Notes under the pieces: model-generated | Database searches by the model: none | What the model saw: the letters and a program-made list of their open reading frames with translations, nothing else | Told to the model about the DNA's origin: nothing | Translations under genes and position numbers: made by a program | Source: CALINF01 sp039990395 | GTDB taxonomy: Bacteria > Pseudomonadota > Gammaproteobacteria > Pseudomonadales > Halieaceae | Length of the DNA stretch: 64,000 nucleotides | Direction: 5' to 3' | NCBI GenBank assembly: GCA_039990395.1 | Contig: JBDXFZ010000144.1 | Coordinates: 124,001-188,000 of the forward strand | Shown here: piece by piece, positions 7,936-17,510 of the stretch | How positions within the stretch are numbered: position 1 is the first letter of the stretch | How the letters are laid out: each line of letters opens with the position of its first letter

Positions 7936-8925
7936 GTGAAAAAGTGGCTTCATATTCTAATGCTGTTGCTGCCTGTGCTGGTTGTGGCGCAGGAGCAAGA
8001 GGATACCATCAATGGTTGGGAGGCTGCCGAACCTGATGAAGCGCTTGATCTGGAGACCAACTGGTTGGATGACACTCATATTGTCGCCACAGATTCGGCT
8101 CAGGCCCTTACAGAATGGATGGACAACTTCTTTGGTGATCCTCAATACAACCTCGAGCAGGCCGAGTCGCAACTGCGTCTAAAGTTTATCAACGACTGGG
8201 AATCCGAAGATGGCTACCAAGCCGATGTGCGCCTGAGAGGTAAAGTACAGCTCCCCAAAATTTCAAAACGACTGAACCTTGTCTTCGCCGGTGATGACTC
8301 AGACCTGGATGGCGTCGATGAACTGCGAGAAAACGATGACGGCGTCGCCCTTCAGTACAACGTAAAAGAGGGTACCCGAAGTCGCTTTGACTTAGCGCTG
8401 GGCTGGTCTTCTGGCCCGCGACCAGGGGTAAGATATCGCAATGAGGGCTCATTCAATGAACAGGATAGCTATCGCTTCATTGAACGGGTGCAGTACGATC
8501 TCGATGACGGTTTTGAAAGTAAAAGTCAGCTCGATCTCAATCGCGCACTCGATCAAAACAACATAATTCAGTGGAGCAACCGCGTTGTTTATGGCGAGGA
8601 GTCGGATGGAGTGGAGTGGCGCAGCAGAGTAGCACTGAGGCAACGTCGCAATACCGAAAGCGACAAACCTTCTGCGTTCAACTACATCGCCTCCGTCAAC
8701 GGCGTAACCAGTCCACAAAGCTTCGTGAAAAACTACCGCTTGGCCGTCTTATGGAGGCGACAGATCTATCGTGACTATTTGTTTCTAGAACTCGAACCCG
8801 GCTACAACTTCCGCAAACGTAACAATGCTGATAAACGCGACACGGTATTTAGCATGACAGTCAACATTGAAATAGCACTACAGCGAGATTTACGCAGAGT
8901 AAGAAAGCCTAGCGACACGAACTAA
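7936..8925 (+). CDS. Exported protein, probable outer-membrane beta-barrel, function unknown
   Basis: I do not recognise a named family. The product has 329 residues from a GTG start. A signal peptide (KKWLHILMLLLPVLVVA, then QEQ) is followed by an acidic stretch. From about residue 75 the sequence alternates polar and hydrophobic residues in pairs of strands (DVRLRGKVQL, RLNLVFAGDD, FDLALGWSSG, SQLDLNRAL, WSNRVVYGE, WRSRVALRQR, FLELEPGYNFRKR), as in an outer-membrane barrel. No transmembrane helix is seen after the signal. The gene is divergent from psd, 59 bases away. The barrel reading is inference from strand pattern alone. Confidence 0.75.
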   Translation: MKKWLHILMLLLPVLVVAQEQEDTINGWEAAEPDEALDLETNWLDDTHIVATDSAQALTEWMDNFFGDPQYNLEQAESQLRLKFINDWESEDGYQADVRLRGKVQLPKISKRLNLVFAGDDSDLDGVDELRENDDGVALQYNVKEGTRSRFDLALGWSSGPRPGVRYRNEGSFNEQDSYRFIERVQYDLDDGFESKSQLDLNRALDQNNIIQWSNRVVYGEESDGVEWRSRVALRQRRNTESDKPSAFNYIASVNGVTSPQSFVKNYRLAVLWRRQIYRDYLFLELEPGYNFRKRNNADKRDTVFSMTVNIEIALQRDLRRVRKPSDTN

Positions 8926-9052
8926 GAAAACAAAGTCTACAGTGTCAAACGATTTACCCGCAGCCAGCGACTTTGCCAGCAGCAGCATCGATAACATCGT
9001 ACCGGCGAAAAGGTGGTGCCAAGCAACACCACGTAATCGCCGGGCACTCTTC

Positions 9053-10489
9053 TTACAGGTTTTCCTCAGCAAAAGCCGCAAGGCGACTGCGCACAATCCC
9101 ATTCACGTGCATGATGCCTGCATGGGGATAAACTTTGCTACGTTCCACCAGATACGTCAGGCCCGATGTTAACGGTGAAATGTACTTATTATCGATCTGA
9201 GCCAAGTTGCCTAGAACAACTATCTTGGAATCTGCACCCACTCGACTGATCACAGATTTCAACTGGAATTGAGTTAGGCCCTGGCTTTCGTCGATGATGA
9301 TGTAAGCGTTATTAAACGATCGACCACGCATAAAGTTCAATGACTTGAACTGGATATTCGCTCGCTCTTTTACATACTCGATACTGCCGTGGCAAGACTC
9401 GTCCGTGCCATGCAGTATCTCCAGGTTGTCATCGAAGGCCGCCAGCCACGGCGCCATTTTCTCTTCCTCAGTGCCGGGCAGAAACCCTATATCTTCGGCT
9501 ATCGGAGGTGTTGATCTCGCGACAATCAGCTTGTTGTACTTTTTTTGTTCCAGGATCGCGTGCAAGCCGTACGCCAATGCGATCAACGTCTTACCCGACC
9601 CTGCGGGCCCGGTCATCACCGTCATATCCACGTTATCGTCATCTATCAGGGCCATAGCCATGGCCTGCTCCAGGTTACGCGGCGACATACCCCAAAAGCG
9701 TTTGTTCATCAGGTTGTCACGACTGTCGCATCGCAGATAAACAAACTCGCTGTCGACACGCTTCACAAACGCTATAAATTCCTGATCGTCGTGGACAAAC
9801 ATATTCGGATACGCGTTGGGCAGAGACTTGCGGGGTATACGATGTAGCGTGTAGTCACCCTCACGTAGAGTGTCCACCTCGGATATCGTGCTCCAGAAAT
9901 CACCCTCAACGTGCTCGTAGCCTTTAGCCAGCAGGTCAATATCGTCCAGCACGCGATCTCTGCGGTAGTCTTCTACGTGTAAAAGGCCCGAACCCTTGGC
10001 CTTTATCCGCATGTTGATATCCTTGGTAATCAGGCACACAAACTCATTCGGATTTTCCGCCTGCAACCGTAAAGCCACGTTGATAATGCGATTATCATTG
10101 GCTTGATCCTGTGTAACATCGAGAAAAGGCACCGAACTGTCTTCGCTAAGTAGCTGGTCGGGGAATATCGCCAGCGTGCCCGACTGCCCTTCAAAACATG
10201 AGCCAGGAACCTCCACCCCTTCCTGAATTTCGGCAGGCGAGGCAGCATCAACCACTTTGTCTATCATCTGAATGGCAATTCGAGCCTCTCGACTCACGGT
10301 CTTATCGCGCCGGTCCTTAATATGATCGAGTTCTTCGAGGACAGTCATTGGAATGACTACGTGGTGTTCATTGAAAGCGGTGACCGCAGTGGGGTCGTGT
10401 AACAGTACGTTCGTATCCAGAACGTAAGTTTTCTTGATGACAGGTTTCAGGTTGGTTTTTTCTACGCGCAGGGCGGAGCCTGAGTCCAT
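9053..10489 (-). CDS. PhoH-family protein with N-terminal PIN domain
   Basis: The protein combines an N-terminal PIN nuclease domain (KTYVLDTNVLLHDP, with acidic residues at LEELDHIK and later) and a C-terminal PhoH ATPase domain, an architecture known as PhoH2. Such proteins act as ATP-dependent RNA unwinding and cleaving enzymes, sometimes as toxin-antitoxin-like units. The Walker A motif GPAGSGKTLIAL lies at about residue 290, and the Walker B region YIIIDESQGLT follows. At 478 residues it is full length. No small antitoxin-like gene overlaps its start. Confidence 0.9.
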   Translation of the reverse strand: MDSGSALRVEKTNLKPVIKKTYVLDTNVLLHDPTAVTAFNEHHVVIPMTVLEELDHIKDRRDKTVSREARIAIQMIDKVVDAASPAEIQEGVEVPGSCFEGQSGTLAIFPDQLLSEDSSVPFLDVTQDQANDNRIINVALRLQAENPNEFVCLITKDINMRIKAKGSGLLHVEDYRRDRVLDDIDLLAKGYEHVEGDFWSTISEVDTLREGDYTLHRIPRKSLPNAYPNMFVHDDQEFIAFVKRVDSEFVYLRCDSRDNLMNKRFWGMSPRNLEQAMAMALIDDDNVDMTVMTGPAGSGKTLIALAYGLHAILEQKKYNKLIVARSTPPIAEDIGFLPGTEEEKMAPWLAAFDDNLEILHGTDESCHGSIEYVKERANIQFKSLNFMRGRSFNNAYIIIDESQGLTQFQLKSVISRVGADSKIVVLGNLAQIDNKYISPLTSGLTYLVERSKVYPHAGIMHVNGIVRSRLAAFAEENL

Positions 10490-10938
10490 AGACTAGTCCT
10501 CGTTGTAAGTTCAGTCGCTAGGGGTCGGAGTATTGCCGCTTGGGCAATGGAGATCGCAGAAACCGTTCGTACCAGCTTTATCCACCGGCTGGCAGAGCGG
10601 GAATTGCAATTAGATTGTGAGGACGAAACACCTAAAAGAGAGCGCGAATAAGTCCTGAGCAGAGATAGCTCGAAGGCCGCGCAAACGCGCTTGTTGTCAG
10701 TGGCACGCGGGTAGGACATACCTGCTCCAACCCACGTCCGGAAGTTGTTCAAATGGCACTTCCCGGATAATTACAACGACGTGCTCGAGTTCGATTATCA
10801 AACCGATCACTCATCGCTGTCAATCGCCGTTGGGAATTAGTTTCAGCTTTGCCAATGTTTACGATTGTGCCCTGACAGCGCGCAGTATTTCGGTTACGAT
10901 GCTGGGCTTATGTCACGAAGAAAAGTGCAGTTCCCGCC
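10490..10938. other. 449-base intergenic region between divergent phoH-like and RNase II genes
   Basis: This is the longest non-coding stretch in the window. It must hold the promoters for both divergent genes; one plus-strand promoter is listed separately. A 34-codon plus-strand frame begins at ATG 10547 and ends at TAA 10651, encoding a charged peptide. It lacks a convincing ribosome-binding site and I do not call it. A 96-codon minus-strand frame overlaps the phoH-like start and looks like a shadow. I see no tRNA fold, repeat or known riboswitch. Confidence 0.6.
10872..10900 (+). promoter_or_regulatory. Predicted sigma-70 promoter for the RNase II gene
   Basis: A -35-like CTGACA (10872-10877) and a -10-like TACGAT (10895-10900) are separated by 17 bases and lie 38 bases upstream of the ATG at 10939. 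The match is 5 of 6 at -35 and 4 of 6 at -10. The spacing is ideal, but it is only a sequence prediction. Confidence 0.45.
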
Positions 10939-12960
10939 ATGCTCAATCAGGACTCCCTCGCCCAGCTCAAGGGATTAAAAACCAAGATGGAGGCCGAGAA
11001 GGAAAGTGCCGAGGCCGTCGTCAAAGGCACCCAGGCTCGCTACGGCTTCGCTGTCCTGGATGATGGTAGAGAGATCTTTATTCCGCCAGATGAGATGCTT
11101 AAAGCATTTCCAAATGACCGGGTCAGGGTGTGTATTCGCCCCAGTAAAGACAACAAGACCATCGCCGATGTTGAACGTCTCGTCAGCAGCTCTCTTAGCG
11201 AGTTCACAGGCCGCTGCGTACGCAAGGGCAAGGCAATCTTCGTGCAACCGGACCTTGCACAACTTAAGCGCTGGTTGTTCATCCCCCCCCATGCTCGTAA
11301 CGGCGTCAAGGAAGGAGACTTCATTCGCTGCGCTATCCTAAGGCACCCCATCAAGGACGGAAAACCCCAGGCCAAAGTCCTTGAGGTGCTGGGGAATACG
11401 TCAACGCCAGGCATTGAGAATACTTACTCGATTGCTCGCTTCGGGTTGAAAGGTGAGTGGAGCGGAGCCAGCAAAAATGAGCTGCAACAGCGTCTGGCGT
11501 CTTTTGACCCGATAAAAACTGGCCAGCGTAGAGACCTGACCGATCTGGAGTTTGTCACGATCGATGCAGCTAAAACTCAGGATATCGACGACGCACTCTA
11601 CGCAGACATTAGCAGTGATGGCTGGACTCTGTTTGTAGCGATAGCCGACCCAACAGCGTATATCCCTGCTGACTCCCCGCTAAGAAAGGAAGTCGCAGAG
11701 CACGGTACTTCCGTCTATTTTCACGGCAACGTGCTGCCCATGCTGCCCGACGCACTTTCGCAGGATACTTGCGCGCTATCAGAAGGCGATAACAGGCCCG
11801 CTCTGGTCTGCAAAATAGCCGTTTCTGACAGCGGTGAAGTTGGCGAGTTTGAGTTTATCGAGGCCACTATACGATCACGTGCAAAGCTGTCCTATTACGG
11901 CGTAGATCGATACCTGTCGGGACAATACGACGAGCTGATGAGCCATGCGACTCCACTGGAAGCGCTTTATCAAGTCTATAGAGCCTTGCGCGGACGACGC
12001 GAGGAACACGAATTGGTCATGGAGGATCGTAGTGAATATCGCTGGATACTCAACGACCACAAGCAGATTGAGGCAATCGAGTCCTACGAAAAATTGCTGT
12101 CACAGAAGCTTGTTGAAGAATGCATGGTTGCAACCAATCGGTGCGCAGCCCGCTTCCTCACTAAGAGCAGTGCCAGCGGCCCATTCGTTAGTCACCCCGG
12201 CTTTCGATCTGACCGACTTGATGAGGCCAAAAAATTCCTCGACATGCATGCCCCCGAAGTGGCCGCAGAAATGCTCGATACGGTTGCAGGCTATCGAGCT
12301 GTGATGCAGCACTTGTCTGCCTCCACCAGCGCGCTTCCATTGCGCGCGATGGTAAACCGACTTCTCACTCGAGCAGAACTGGTCACCCACAGCGCCCCCC
12401 ACATGGGCATGGCGCTACCGAGCTACACTAACTGTACCTCACCGCTGCGAAGGTATGTGGACTTCCTCGTACACCTGCAAATCAAATCGATATTGCAAGG
12501 GCAATCAAATGAGCTGGTTGATCACCAGGAGCTCGTCGCACTGGCGGATAAAATCGCCAGCACCAGAGCTGCAACGACAATGGCAGAACACTGGCTGGCC
12601 GGAAATTATCTCGCGCGAACATGTGCTAACGGCAGTATTTTGAGCGGCAAGATATCCCACATCAACAGCAGTGGATTCAATGTACGCCTTTCAAGCTCAG
12701 GGCTTGAAGGCTTTGTAGACCTACGGCAGGATCCGGAGAAATTCAGCTACGATAAGTGGACTGCAAGCCTTACGAGCACGACCAGACGCTTCCAGCTGGA
12801 TCAGCCTGTTGATGTGCGATTCAGTGGTGTTGATGAAGACAAGCAATACCAAGCGAATTTTACACTGCTGAAGGAGTGTGGACTGAAGCCCCCCAAGGTA
12901 GAGGGCCCTCAAGCTAAACCAACAGAAAAAACGGCTGCTGGAAATGAAAACACTCCCTGA
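10939..12960 (+). CDS. rnb: Exoribonuclease II family protein (RNB domain)
   Basis: This is a processive 3'-5' RNA exonuclease. The order is an N-terminal cold-shock/OB region (about residues 25-180), a catalytic RNB domain from about 195 with the Asp cluster TIDAAKTQDIDDAL (about 213-226), the distal NCTSPLRRYVDFLVHLQ motif (about 497), and a C-terminal S1-like OB fold (GKISHINSSGFNVRLSS). The 673-residue length is nearer RNase II (about 644) than RNase R (about 810), and the long basic tail of RNase R is missing. The symbol rnb is my choice on length. A VacB/RNase R-like name is possible. Confidence 0.88.
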   Translation: MLNQDSLAQLKGLKTKMEAEKESAEAVVKGTQARYGFAVLDDGREIFIPPDEMLKAFPNDRVRVCIRPSKDNKTIADVERLVSSSLSEFTGRCVRKGKAIFVQPDLAQLKRWLFIPPHARNGVKEGDFIRCAILRHPIKDGKPQAKVLEVLGNTSTPGIENTYSIARFGLKGEWSGASKNELQQRLASFDPIKTGQRRDLTDLEFVTIDAAKTQDIDDALYADISSDGWTLFVAIADPTAYIPADSPLRKEVAEHGTSVYFHGNVLPMLPDALSQDTCALSEGDNRPALVCKIAVSDSGEVGEFEFIEATIRSRAKLSYYGVDRYLSGQYDELMSHATPLEALYQVYRALRGRREEHELVMEDRSEYRWILNDHKQIEAIESYEKLLSQKLVEECMVATNRCAARFLTKSSASGPFVSHPGFRSDRLDEAKKFLDMHAPEVAAEMLDTVAGYRAVMQHLSASTSALPLRAMVNRLLTRAELVTHSAPHMGMALPSYTNCTSPLRRYVDFLVHLQIKSILQGQSNELVDHQELVALADKIASTRAATTMAEHWLAGNYLARTCANGSILSGKISHINSSGFNVRLSSSGLEGFVDLRQDPEKFSYDKWTASLTSTTRRFQLDQPVDVRFSGVDEDKQYQANFTLLKECGLKPPKVEGPQAKPTEKTAAGNENTP

Positions 12961-12975
12961 ATGGAGCTTGCAAGA

Positions 12976-13290
12976 CTAGGCGCTTTTGCTGGAGTGCACC
13001 ACAGCAGATGGTGTTTTTGTGACGAAGGCTGTCACTGGTGATGCTAGTTGCTGTTGCACATCTGAGACTAGATGAATCATTTCCGCAACTCCCAAAGCCC
13101 GCAGATACCCTCCCATGTCGCCATGGCTATCCAACGCTACGTTGGCGTCCGCCAGACGCAGTGCCTGAATAATCAGCAACTCCTGGCTACTGTATTGAGC
13201 ACTTTCCCCAAAGATAAGTTTGGTGAAGGTATCGACGATCGCCATCTCACTCACGCCGCTTGTTTGTTTCATCAAATATGCCCGCTGCAT
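12976..13290 (-). CDS. Conserved hypothetical small cytoplasmic protein
   Basis: I do not recognise the family. The ATG at 13290 has a good ribosome-binding site (AGGGAAG about 5 bases upstream) and gives 104 residues with no signal or membrane segment. The middle is helical and acidic (SQELLIIQALRLADANVALDSHGDMGGYLRALGVAEMIHLVSDV), and the C-terminus is Ser/Thr-rich. It is convergent with the RNase II gene, with 15 bases between the stops. Codon use resembles neighbours, so I think it is real. Confidence 0.6.
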   Translation of the reverse strand: MQRAYLMKQTSGVSEMAIVDTFTKLIFGESAQYSSQELLIIQALRLADANVALDSHGDMGGYLRALGVAEMIHLVSDVQQQLASPVTAFVTKTPSAVVHSSKSA

Positions 13291-13514
13291 AACACTTCCC
13301 TGTTTGGTGAATCGCATCCTTAGCGAATTAACTGTCTTACTCGCTAATAAGTATGGACCAGAGAAACACCCTCGCTGGTTAAATATTAGGCAATATTTCA
13401 CAAATCAAGCGAGGAAATCGCGAAATTTCCCCAATTTGGGTCACGTTTAGTCGTACAACAGAGCATTCATGAGGAGTTTACAAAGAACGACAAGCACCCC
13501 CGTGAAGTGCCACG

Positions 13515-14912
13515 TTAGAAGTGCGCGCTGCCAGGTGTGCGCGGGAAAGGGATTGCATCTCGCACGTTTTCCATACCGGTGACGTAATTGAGCAGCCGCT
13601 CAAAACCCAGGCCAAATCCCGCGTGTGGCACCGTGCCGAAGCGTCGGAGATCACGATACCACCAGAGTTCGTCGCGCAAATGCGCATCCATTCGAGCATC
13701 AAGCACATCCAGTCGCTCTTCACGCTGACTGCCGCCGATAATTTCACCGATACCCGGTGCCAGCACATCCATCGCAGCCACGGTCTTGTCATCATCGTTC
13801 AAGCGCATATAGAACGCCTTGATCTCTTTGGGGTAATTCATCACAACAACCGGGCGCCCGATATGCTTCTCTGCCAGGTAGCGTTCATGCTCTGACGCCA
13901 TGTCTACGCCCCACTCAACAGGGAACTCAAATTTTTCTCCGCTATTTTTCAGTATCTCGATAGCCTCGGTGTACTCGACACGCTCAAAATTATTGTCCAC
14001 CACAGTACGCAGTCGATCGATCACGGTGTTATCAATTCGCTGCTGGAAGAACGCCATGTCGTCTTCACATTCGTCCAGCACACGGGCGAATACATGTTTC
14101 AACAATGCCTCGGCCAGATCTGCATTGTCATTAAGGTCAGCAAAAGCAATCTCGGGTTCCACCATCCAGAACTCCGCCAGATGCCGGCTAGTATTGGAGT
14201 TTTCAGCGCGAAACGTGGGACCAAATGTGTAGACTTTGCTCATTGCAAGACAGTAAGACTCCACTTCCAGCTGGCCGCTAACGGTTAAAAAGGCATCGCC
14301 GGCGAAAAAATCTGCACTGTAGTCAATTTCTCCCTTATCGGTCCGGGGTAAATTAGTCATATCCAGGGTGCTTACCCGAAACAGCTCACCTGCGCCCTCG
14401 CAATCACTGCCGGTGATAATGGGCGTGTTGATCCAGTTAAAGCCCTCGGCGTGAAAGTAGTTATGCATAGCGTTGGCTAAAGTGGTACGGACCCGCGTAA
14501 TGGCACCGAATGTATTTGTGCGCGGGCGCAAGTGCGCCTGTGTTCGTAAGTATTCAAAGGTATGTCGCTTCTTGGCAATAGGGTAGCTTTCGGCATCATC
14601 CACCCAACCAACAACTTCAACCGAAGTCGCCTGAATCTCTACACTCTGCCCCTTACCCTGAGATTCCACCAGCTCGCCTGATACAATGACCGAACAGCCC
14701 GTGGACAACTTCAAAATCTCATCTTCGTAATTTGATAGCTCGTTAGGGACCACTGCCTGGATTGCGTCAAATGCCGATCCATCATGCACCGCCAAAAATG
14801 AGATGCCGGCCTTGGAATCTCGCTTACTGCGCAGCCACCCCTTTACAGTAACGGTCTTCCCGAGTTGCTCTTGGGCCTTTAGAGCTGCAGCTACAGACAA
14901 AAAATCAGACAT
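13515..14912 (-). CDS. asnS: Asparagine--tRNA ligase
   Basis: This is a class IIb aminoacyl-tRNA synthetase charging tRNA-Asn. An N-terminal OB anticodon-binding fold (VTVKGWLRSKRDSKAGISFL) is followed by the catalytic core with motif 2 (PTFRAENSNTSRHLAEFWMVEPE) and motif 3 (GFGLGFERLLNYVTG), ending in the family-typical FPRTPGSAHF. The ATG at 14912 begins MSDFLSVA and gives 465 residues, matching E. coli AsnS (466). The open frame upstream is not family-like and runs into the SYLF gene. Confidence 0.97.
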   Translation of the reverse strand: MSDFLSVAAALKAQEQLGKTVTVKGWLRSKRDSKAGISFLAVHDGSAFDAIQAVVPNELSNYEDEILKLSTGCSVIVSGELVESQGKGQSVEIQATSVEVVGWVDDAESYPIAKKRHTFEYLRTQAHLRPRTNTFGAITRVRTTLANAMHNYFHAEGFNWINTPIITGSDCEGAGELFRVSTLDMTNLPRTDKGEIDYSADFFAGDAFLTVSGQLEVESYCLAMSKVYTFGPTFRAENSNTSRHLAEFWMVEPEIAFADLNDNADLAEALLKHVFARVLDECEDDMAFFQQRIDNTVIDRLRTVVDNNFERVEYTEAIEILKNSGEKFEFPVEWGVDMASEHERYLAEKHIGRPVVVMNYPKEIKAFYMRLNDDDKTVAAMDVLAPGIGEIIGGSQREERLDVLDARMDAHLRDELWWYRDLRRFGTVPHAGFGLGFERLLNYVTGMENVRDAIPFPRTPGSAHF

Positions 14913-14974
14913 AGAATCAGGGTCCTGAAGGTATTCAAGTAGCCGCGCAGGATACCGAAATGCCTGACACAGGG

Positions 14975-15571
14975 CTACCGTGCTATACGCGTTATCTTGC
15001 TGCCCTCCAGGCTGAGATCGCCCATAAGACCTTGGTTGGAAAAAATGAATGCCAGCACAGGTTGGCGCCACTGGGAGCTGTCTATCTTGCCGCCCTTACC
15101 CAGCTTCACAACCGCAATGCTGGAATTCACACCTACTTCCCAGCCTTGTCCCGATTGAAAAGTTGCAAGAGCATCATCGGACATAAATAGAATGGCTTCT
15201 GACTTGGTCTGAGCTCCCAGCTGCAAACCAAAACTCGCGCCGGCAGTAGAATAGTACCCGGTGCTGATACCGTCGACGCGCAGAACACCCTCACCGTACT
15301 GTGCGCCTACACCAAACCCCATCTTAACTATGTGAGGAAATACAAGTACGCCCTTGGCTTTATCTAGTAACTCCTTGGATTGAGGCGCATGCCTAATCAA
15401 TACCGCGATCGCCTTGGTAGCTTTGCTCTCGATGGTTTCTTTGGACTCGGCCAATGCATGCGTCCCATCCAAGAATGCTGTTAGTAACACAGCAAACAGC
15501 AGTGCCGTGCGAACACATTTCACTGCCAGCTTTTGGGAAAAGCGTATCGCGAGCGATGTCGCACCGACCAT
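14975..15571 (-). CDS. Exported SYLF (Ysc84-type lipid-binding) domain protein
   Basis: The product has 198 residues with a signal peptide (about 1-41, ALLFAVLLTAFLDGTHALA) followed by a SYLF domain, recognised by KAKGVLVFPHIVKMGFGVGAQYGEGVL and the Gly-rich SFGLQLGAQTKS segment. SYLF proteins bind phosphoinositides in eukaryotes. Bacterial members are periplasmic or membrane-associated and poorly understood. It lies 62 bases upstream of asnS on the same strand, and any functional link is doubtful. Confidence 0.85.
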   Translation of the reverse strand: MVGATSLAIRFSQKLAVKCVRTALLFAVLLTAFLDGTHALAESKETIESKATKAIAVLIRHAPQSKELLDKAKGVLVFPHIVKMGFGVGAQYGEGVLRVDGISTGYYSTAGASFGLQLGAQTKSEAILFMSDDALATFQSGQGWEVGVNSSIAVVKLGKGGKIDSSQWRQPVLAFIFSNQGLMGDLSLEGSKITRIAR

Positions 15572-15638
15572 TAGGCTTCATCCAAATATCAACGAGCGAT
15601 CATGATAGCGTGCATCGAGCGTTGGTGCAGCCCCACAC

Positions 15639-16838
15639 TCAGTGCGCGGCGAGCTGCTCGCGGCGCACTGCCTCAAGATGCAATCGATAAGTGTCAACAT
15701 CCGCTCTGAGCTGGGCTTGCGAAATAGCACGTTCGATATAGACCGTTGCACTGTCGAAGTCGTCCAGCTTAAAGTGAATAATGCCGACGGAGTAAAGCAA
15801 TCTGCTGTCATCAGGTCTGAGTGCTAATGCCTGCTCGTAGTGAACAAGTGCCTGTGGAATGTCACCGGCCTCACCGGCTTTATCTCCCAGCCAAGCGTGA
15901 TAATAGGGGTTGGACGTGCGGTATCGCTCAACGCGCTCCACCCAGTAATTGCGTTCTTCATCACGCCCCATCTTGTCATAGAGCACAACCAGATTATTCA
16001 TCGCCGAGCGGTCTTGGGGGTCCAGCTGTAGCGCCCTGAAATAACTTTTCTCAGCTGCATCATGTTGGTCGGATACCCGATAGATGGCACCCATATTCAC
16101 CCACAGGTGCCCCATCTCGGGACTCAACTGCAGAGCTTTTGCACCGTTAAGCCACGCTGTTTCGAGATCTTCCTCTGCCAGCGCCGTCATCGCAATATTA
16201 TTGTGGTAAAGGGCCGCTCCTTCGGCGTCTTTGAGTGTCCGGGAACCTGTGATATCTCGTGACTGCAGGGGATCAATATCCACCATATACTGCTGACCAT
16301 CGCGCGTAATCACCAAGACGTTGACGTGCAGCCTGACTGCAACTCGCTCGCCCATACGACTCCACTGGGGCCGCACTTCCAGCCATTGATACCGCGCGTT
16401 GAGGCCTGCTTCGCGGGCCATGGCAACGAAGAAATTCGCGTACGCTAAACAATTCGCGGTACCGCGGTGAAACACTTCTTGCGCAGTGCCATCGCCAAAC
16501 GGATCATACTGCATGCCCAGCATGCTCTCGCTTTTAACCGATTGGTGCAGATTGAATAGACGCTGCTTCTCGTTGGTTCTGTTTCCACCAAAGGTACGAA
16601 TCCAGTCTTTCATCTCCGGTGTTGTAGCCAAAAGGTCCGGGGTTACTATGCGCTGAGAAACGTCCTCGGCAGTCAAAACCGAGTCATCGAGGTAAAGTGG
16701 AGAGAGTTCTGACACCGTATAGACAGGGGGCCCACTGCTTGCGCAGCCAGCCAGCACGCACATCGCTACAACTGCACTGCTACCGAAGGTCAGCAATCGC
16801 CGCGGTATGAACCATGCTAATTCTCTGTGGTCTGCCAT
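15639..16838 (-). CDS. TPR lipoprotein with transglutaminase-like domain
   Basis: The ATG at 16838 has a strong ribosome-binding site (GGAGGG). The 399-residue product starts with a lipoprotein signal (VVAMCVLAGC). Residues about 75-220 look like a transglutaminase/cysteine-protease-like fold: RGTANCLAYANFFVAMAREAGLNARYQW supplies the Cys, VRLHVNVLVI the His and YMVDIDP the Asp. From about 225 there are four to five TPR units (for example HLWVNMGAIYRVSDQHDAAEKSYFRALQLDPQ). It is probably a periplasmic, membrane-tethered scaffold or peptidase. The substrate is unknown. Confidence 0.82.
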   Translation of the reverse strand: MADHRELAWFIPRRLLTFGSSAVVAMCVLAGCASSGPPVYTVSELSPLYLDDSVLTAEDVSQRIVTPDLLATTPEMKDWIRTFGGNRTNEKQRLFNLHQSVKSESMLGMQYDPFGDGTAQEVFHRGTANCLAYANFFVAMAREAGLNARYQWLEVRPQWSRMGERVAVRLHVNVLVITRDGQQYMVDIDPLQSRDITGSRTLKDAEGAALYHNNIAMTALAEEDLETAWLNGAKALQLSPEMGHLWVNMGAIYRVSDQHDAAEKSYFRALQLDPQDRSAMNNLVVLYDKMGRDEERNYWVERVERYRTSNPYYHAWLGDKAGEAGDIPQALVHYEQALALRPDDSRLLYSVGIIHFKLDDFDSATVYIERAISQAQLRADVDTYRLHLEAVRREQLAAH

Positions 16839-16894
16839 ATTACCCTCCACCTGTCGAAACAGGCTTGGATCAGTATAGCCCACTGAGATGTATG

Positions 16895-17371
16895 TCAGCC
16901 AAATTGTAGCTGCATAAACAAACCAGCCATTGCTTCAATATAGTGGACATCATCTGGACTGAATCGATCCAAAAGAGGGCTATCCACATCCAACACGCCA
17001 AAAGGAGCCGACGACACCAACAGCGGTACCACAACCTCCGAACGCGAGCGGACATCACAGGCAATGTGCCCTTCAAACGCCAATACATCGGGCACCACCT
17101 GCGTTTGCAGACTCGCCATGGCAATGCCGCAAACACCCCGACCTAATGGAATTCGTACGCAGGCAGGCAGCCCCTGAAAGGGACCCAGTACCAACTCGTT
17201 GTCTTGAAGAAAATAGAATCCCAGCCAATTAATATTTGAGAACTGGGCATTCAGCAACGCCGTAAAGTTCGAGGCATTTGCGATGAGGTCAGTCTCTTCC
17301 GACATGAGGCCCCTCAGCTGCAAACGAGCATCATCCAGCGACAGGCTCTGGGGAGATTCAGTGATGGTCAT
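16895..17371 (-). CDS. msrC: Free methionine-(R)-sulfoxide reductase (GAF domain)
   Basis: This fRMsr enzyme reduces free Met-R-sulfoxide using cysteines in a GAF fold. All three family cysteines are present: GLPACVRIPLGRGVCG supplies two and EGHIACDVRSRSE the third. The tail FGVLDVDSPLLDRFSPDD is typical. The ATG at 17371, with GGGAGAAA upstream, gives 158 residues. The symbol follows E. coli msrC (yebR). Confidence 0.9.
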   Translation of the reverse strand: MTITESPQSLSLDDARLQLRGLMSEETDLIANASNFTALLNAQFSNINWLGFYFLQDNELVLGPFQGLPACVRIPLGRGVCGIAMASLQTQVVPDVLAFEGHIACDVRSRSEVVVPLLVSSAPFGVLDVDSPLLDRFSPDDVHYIEAMAGLFMQLQFG

Positions 17372-17510
17372 AATCGTTTCTCCCATTCATGAGAATCAAT
17401 ATAGCGGTGTTCGCAAATCTCAAAACGCAGCATTGCGATTTTGGCGATAGCGATAACTGTAACTGCTGGAACACCTTAACTGTGAACAGCCTTCTCGCCG
17501 GCATACTGAC

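Noticed and set aside
10462..10752. 96-codon minus-strand frame upstream of the phoH-like gene
   Set aside because: It overlaps the phoH-like start in another frame, is Ser/Arg-rich with no motif, and falls where promoters are needed.
14913..15071. N-terminal extension of AsnS by 53 codons
   Set aside because: The extension is not family-like and overlaps the SYLF gene. The internal ATG gives the exact usual length.
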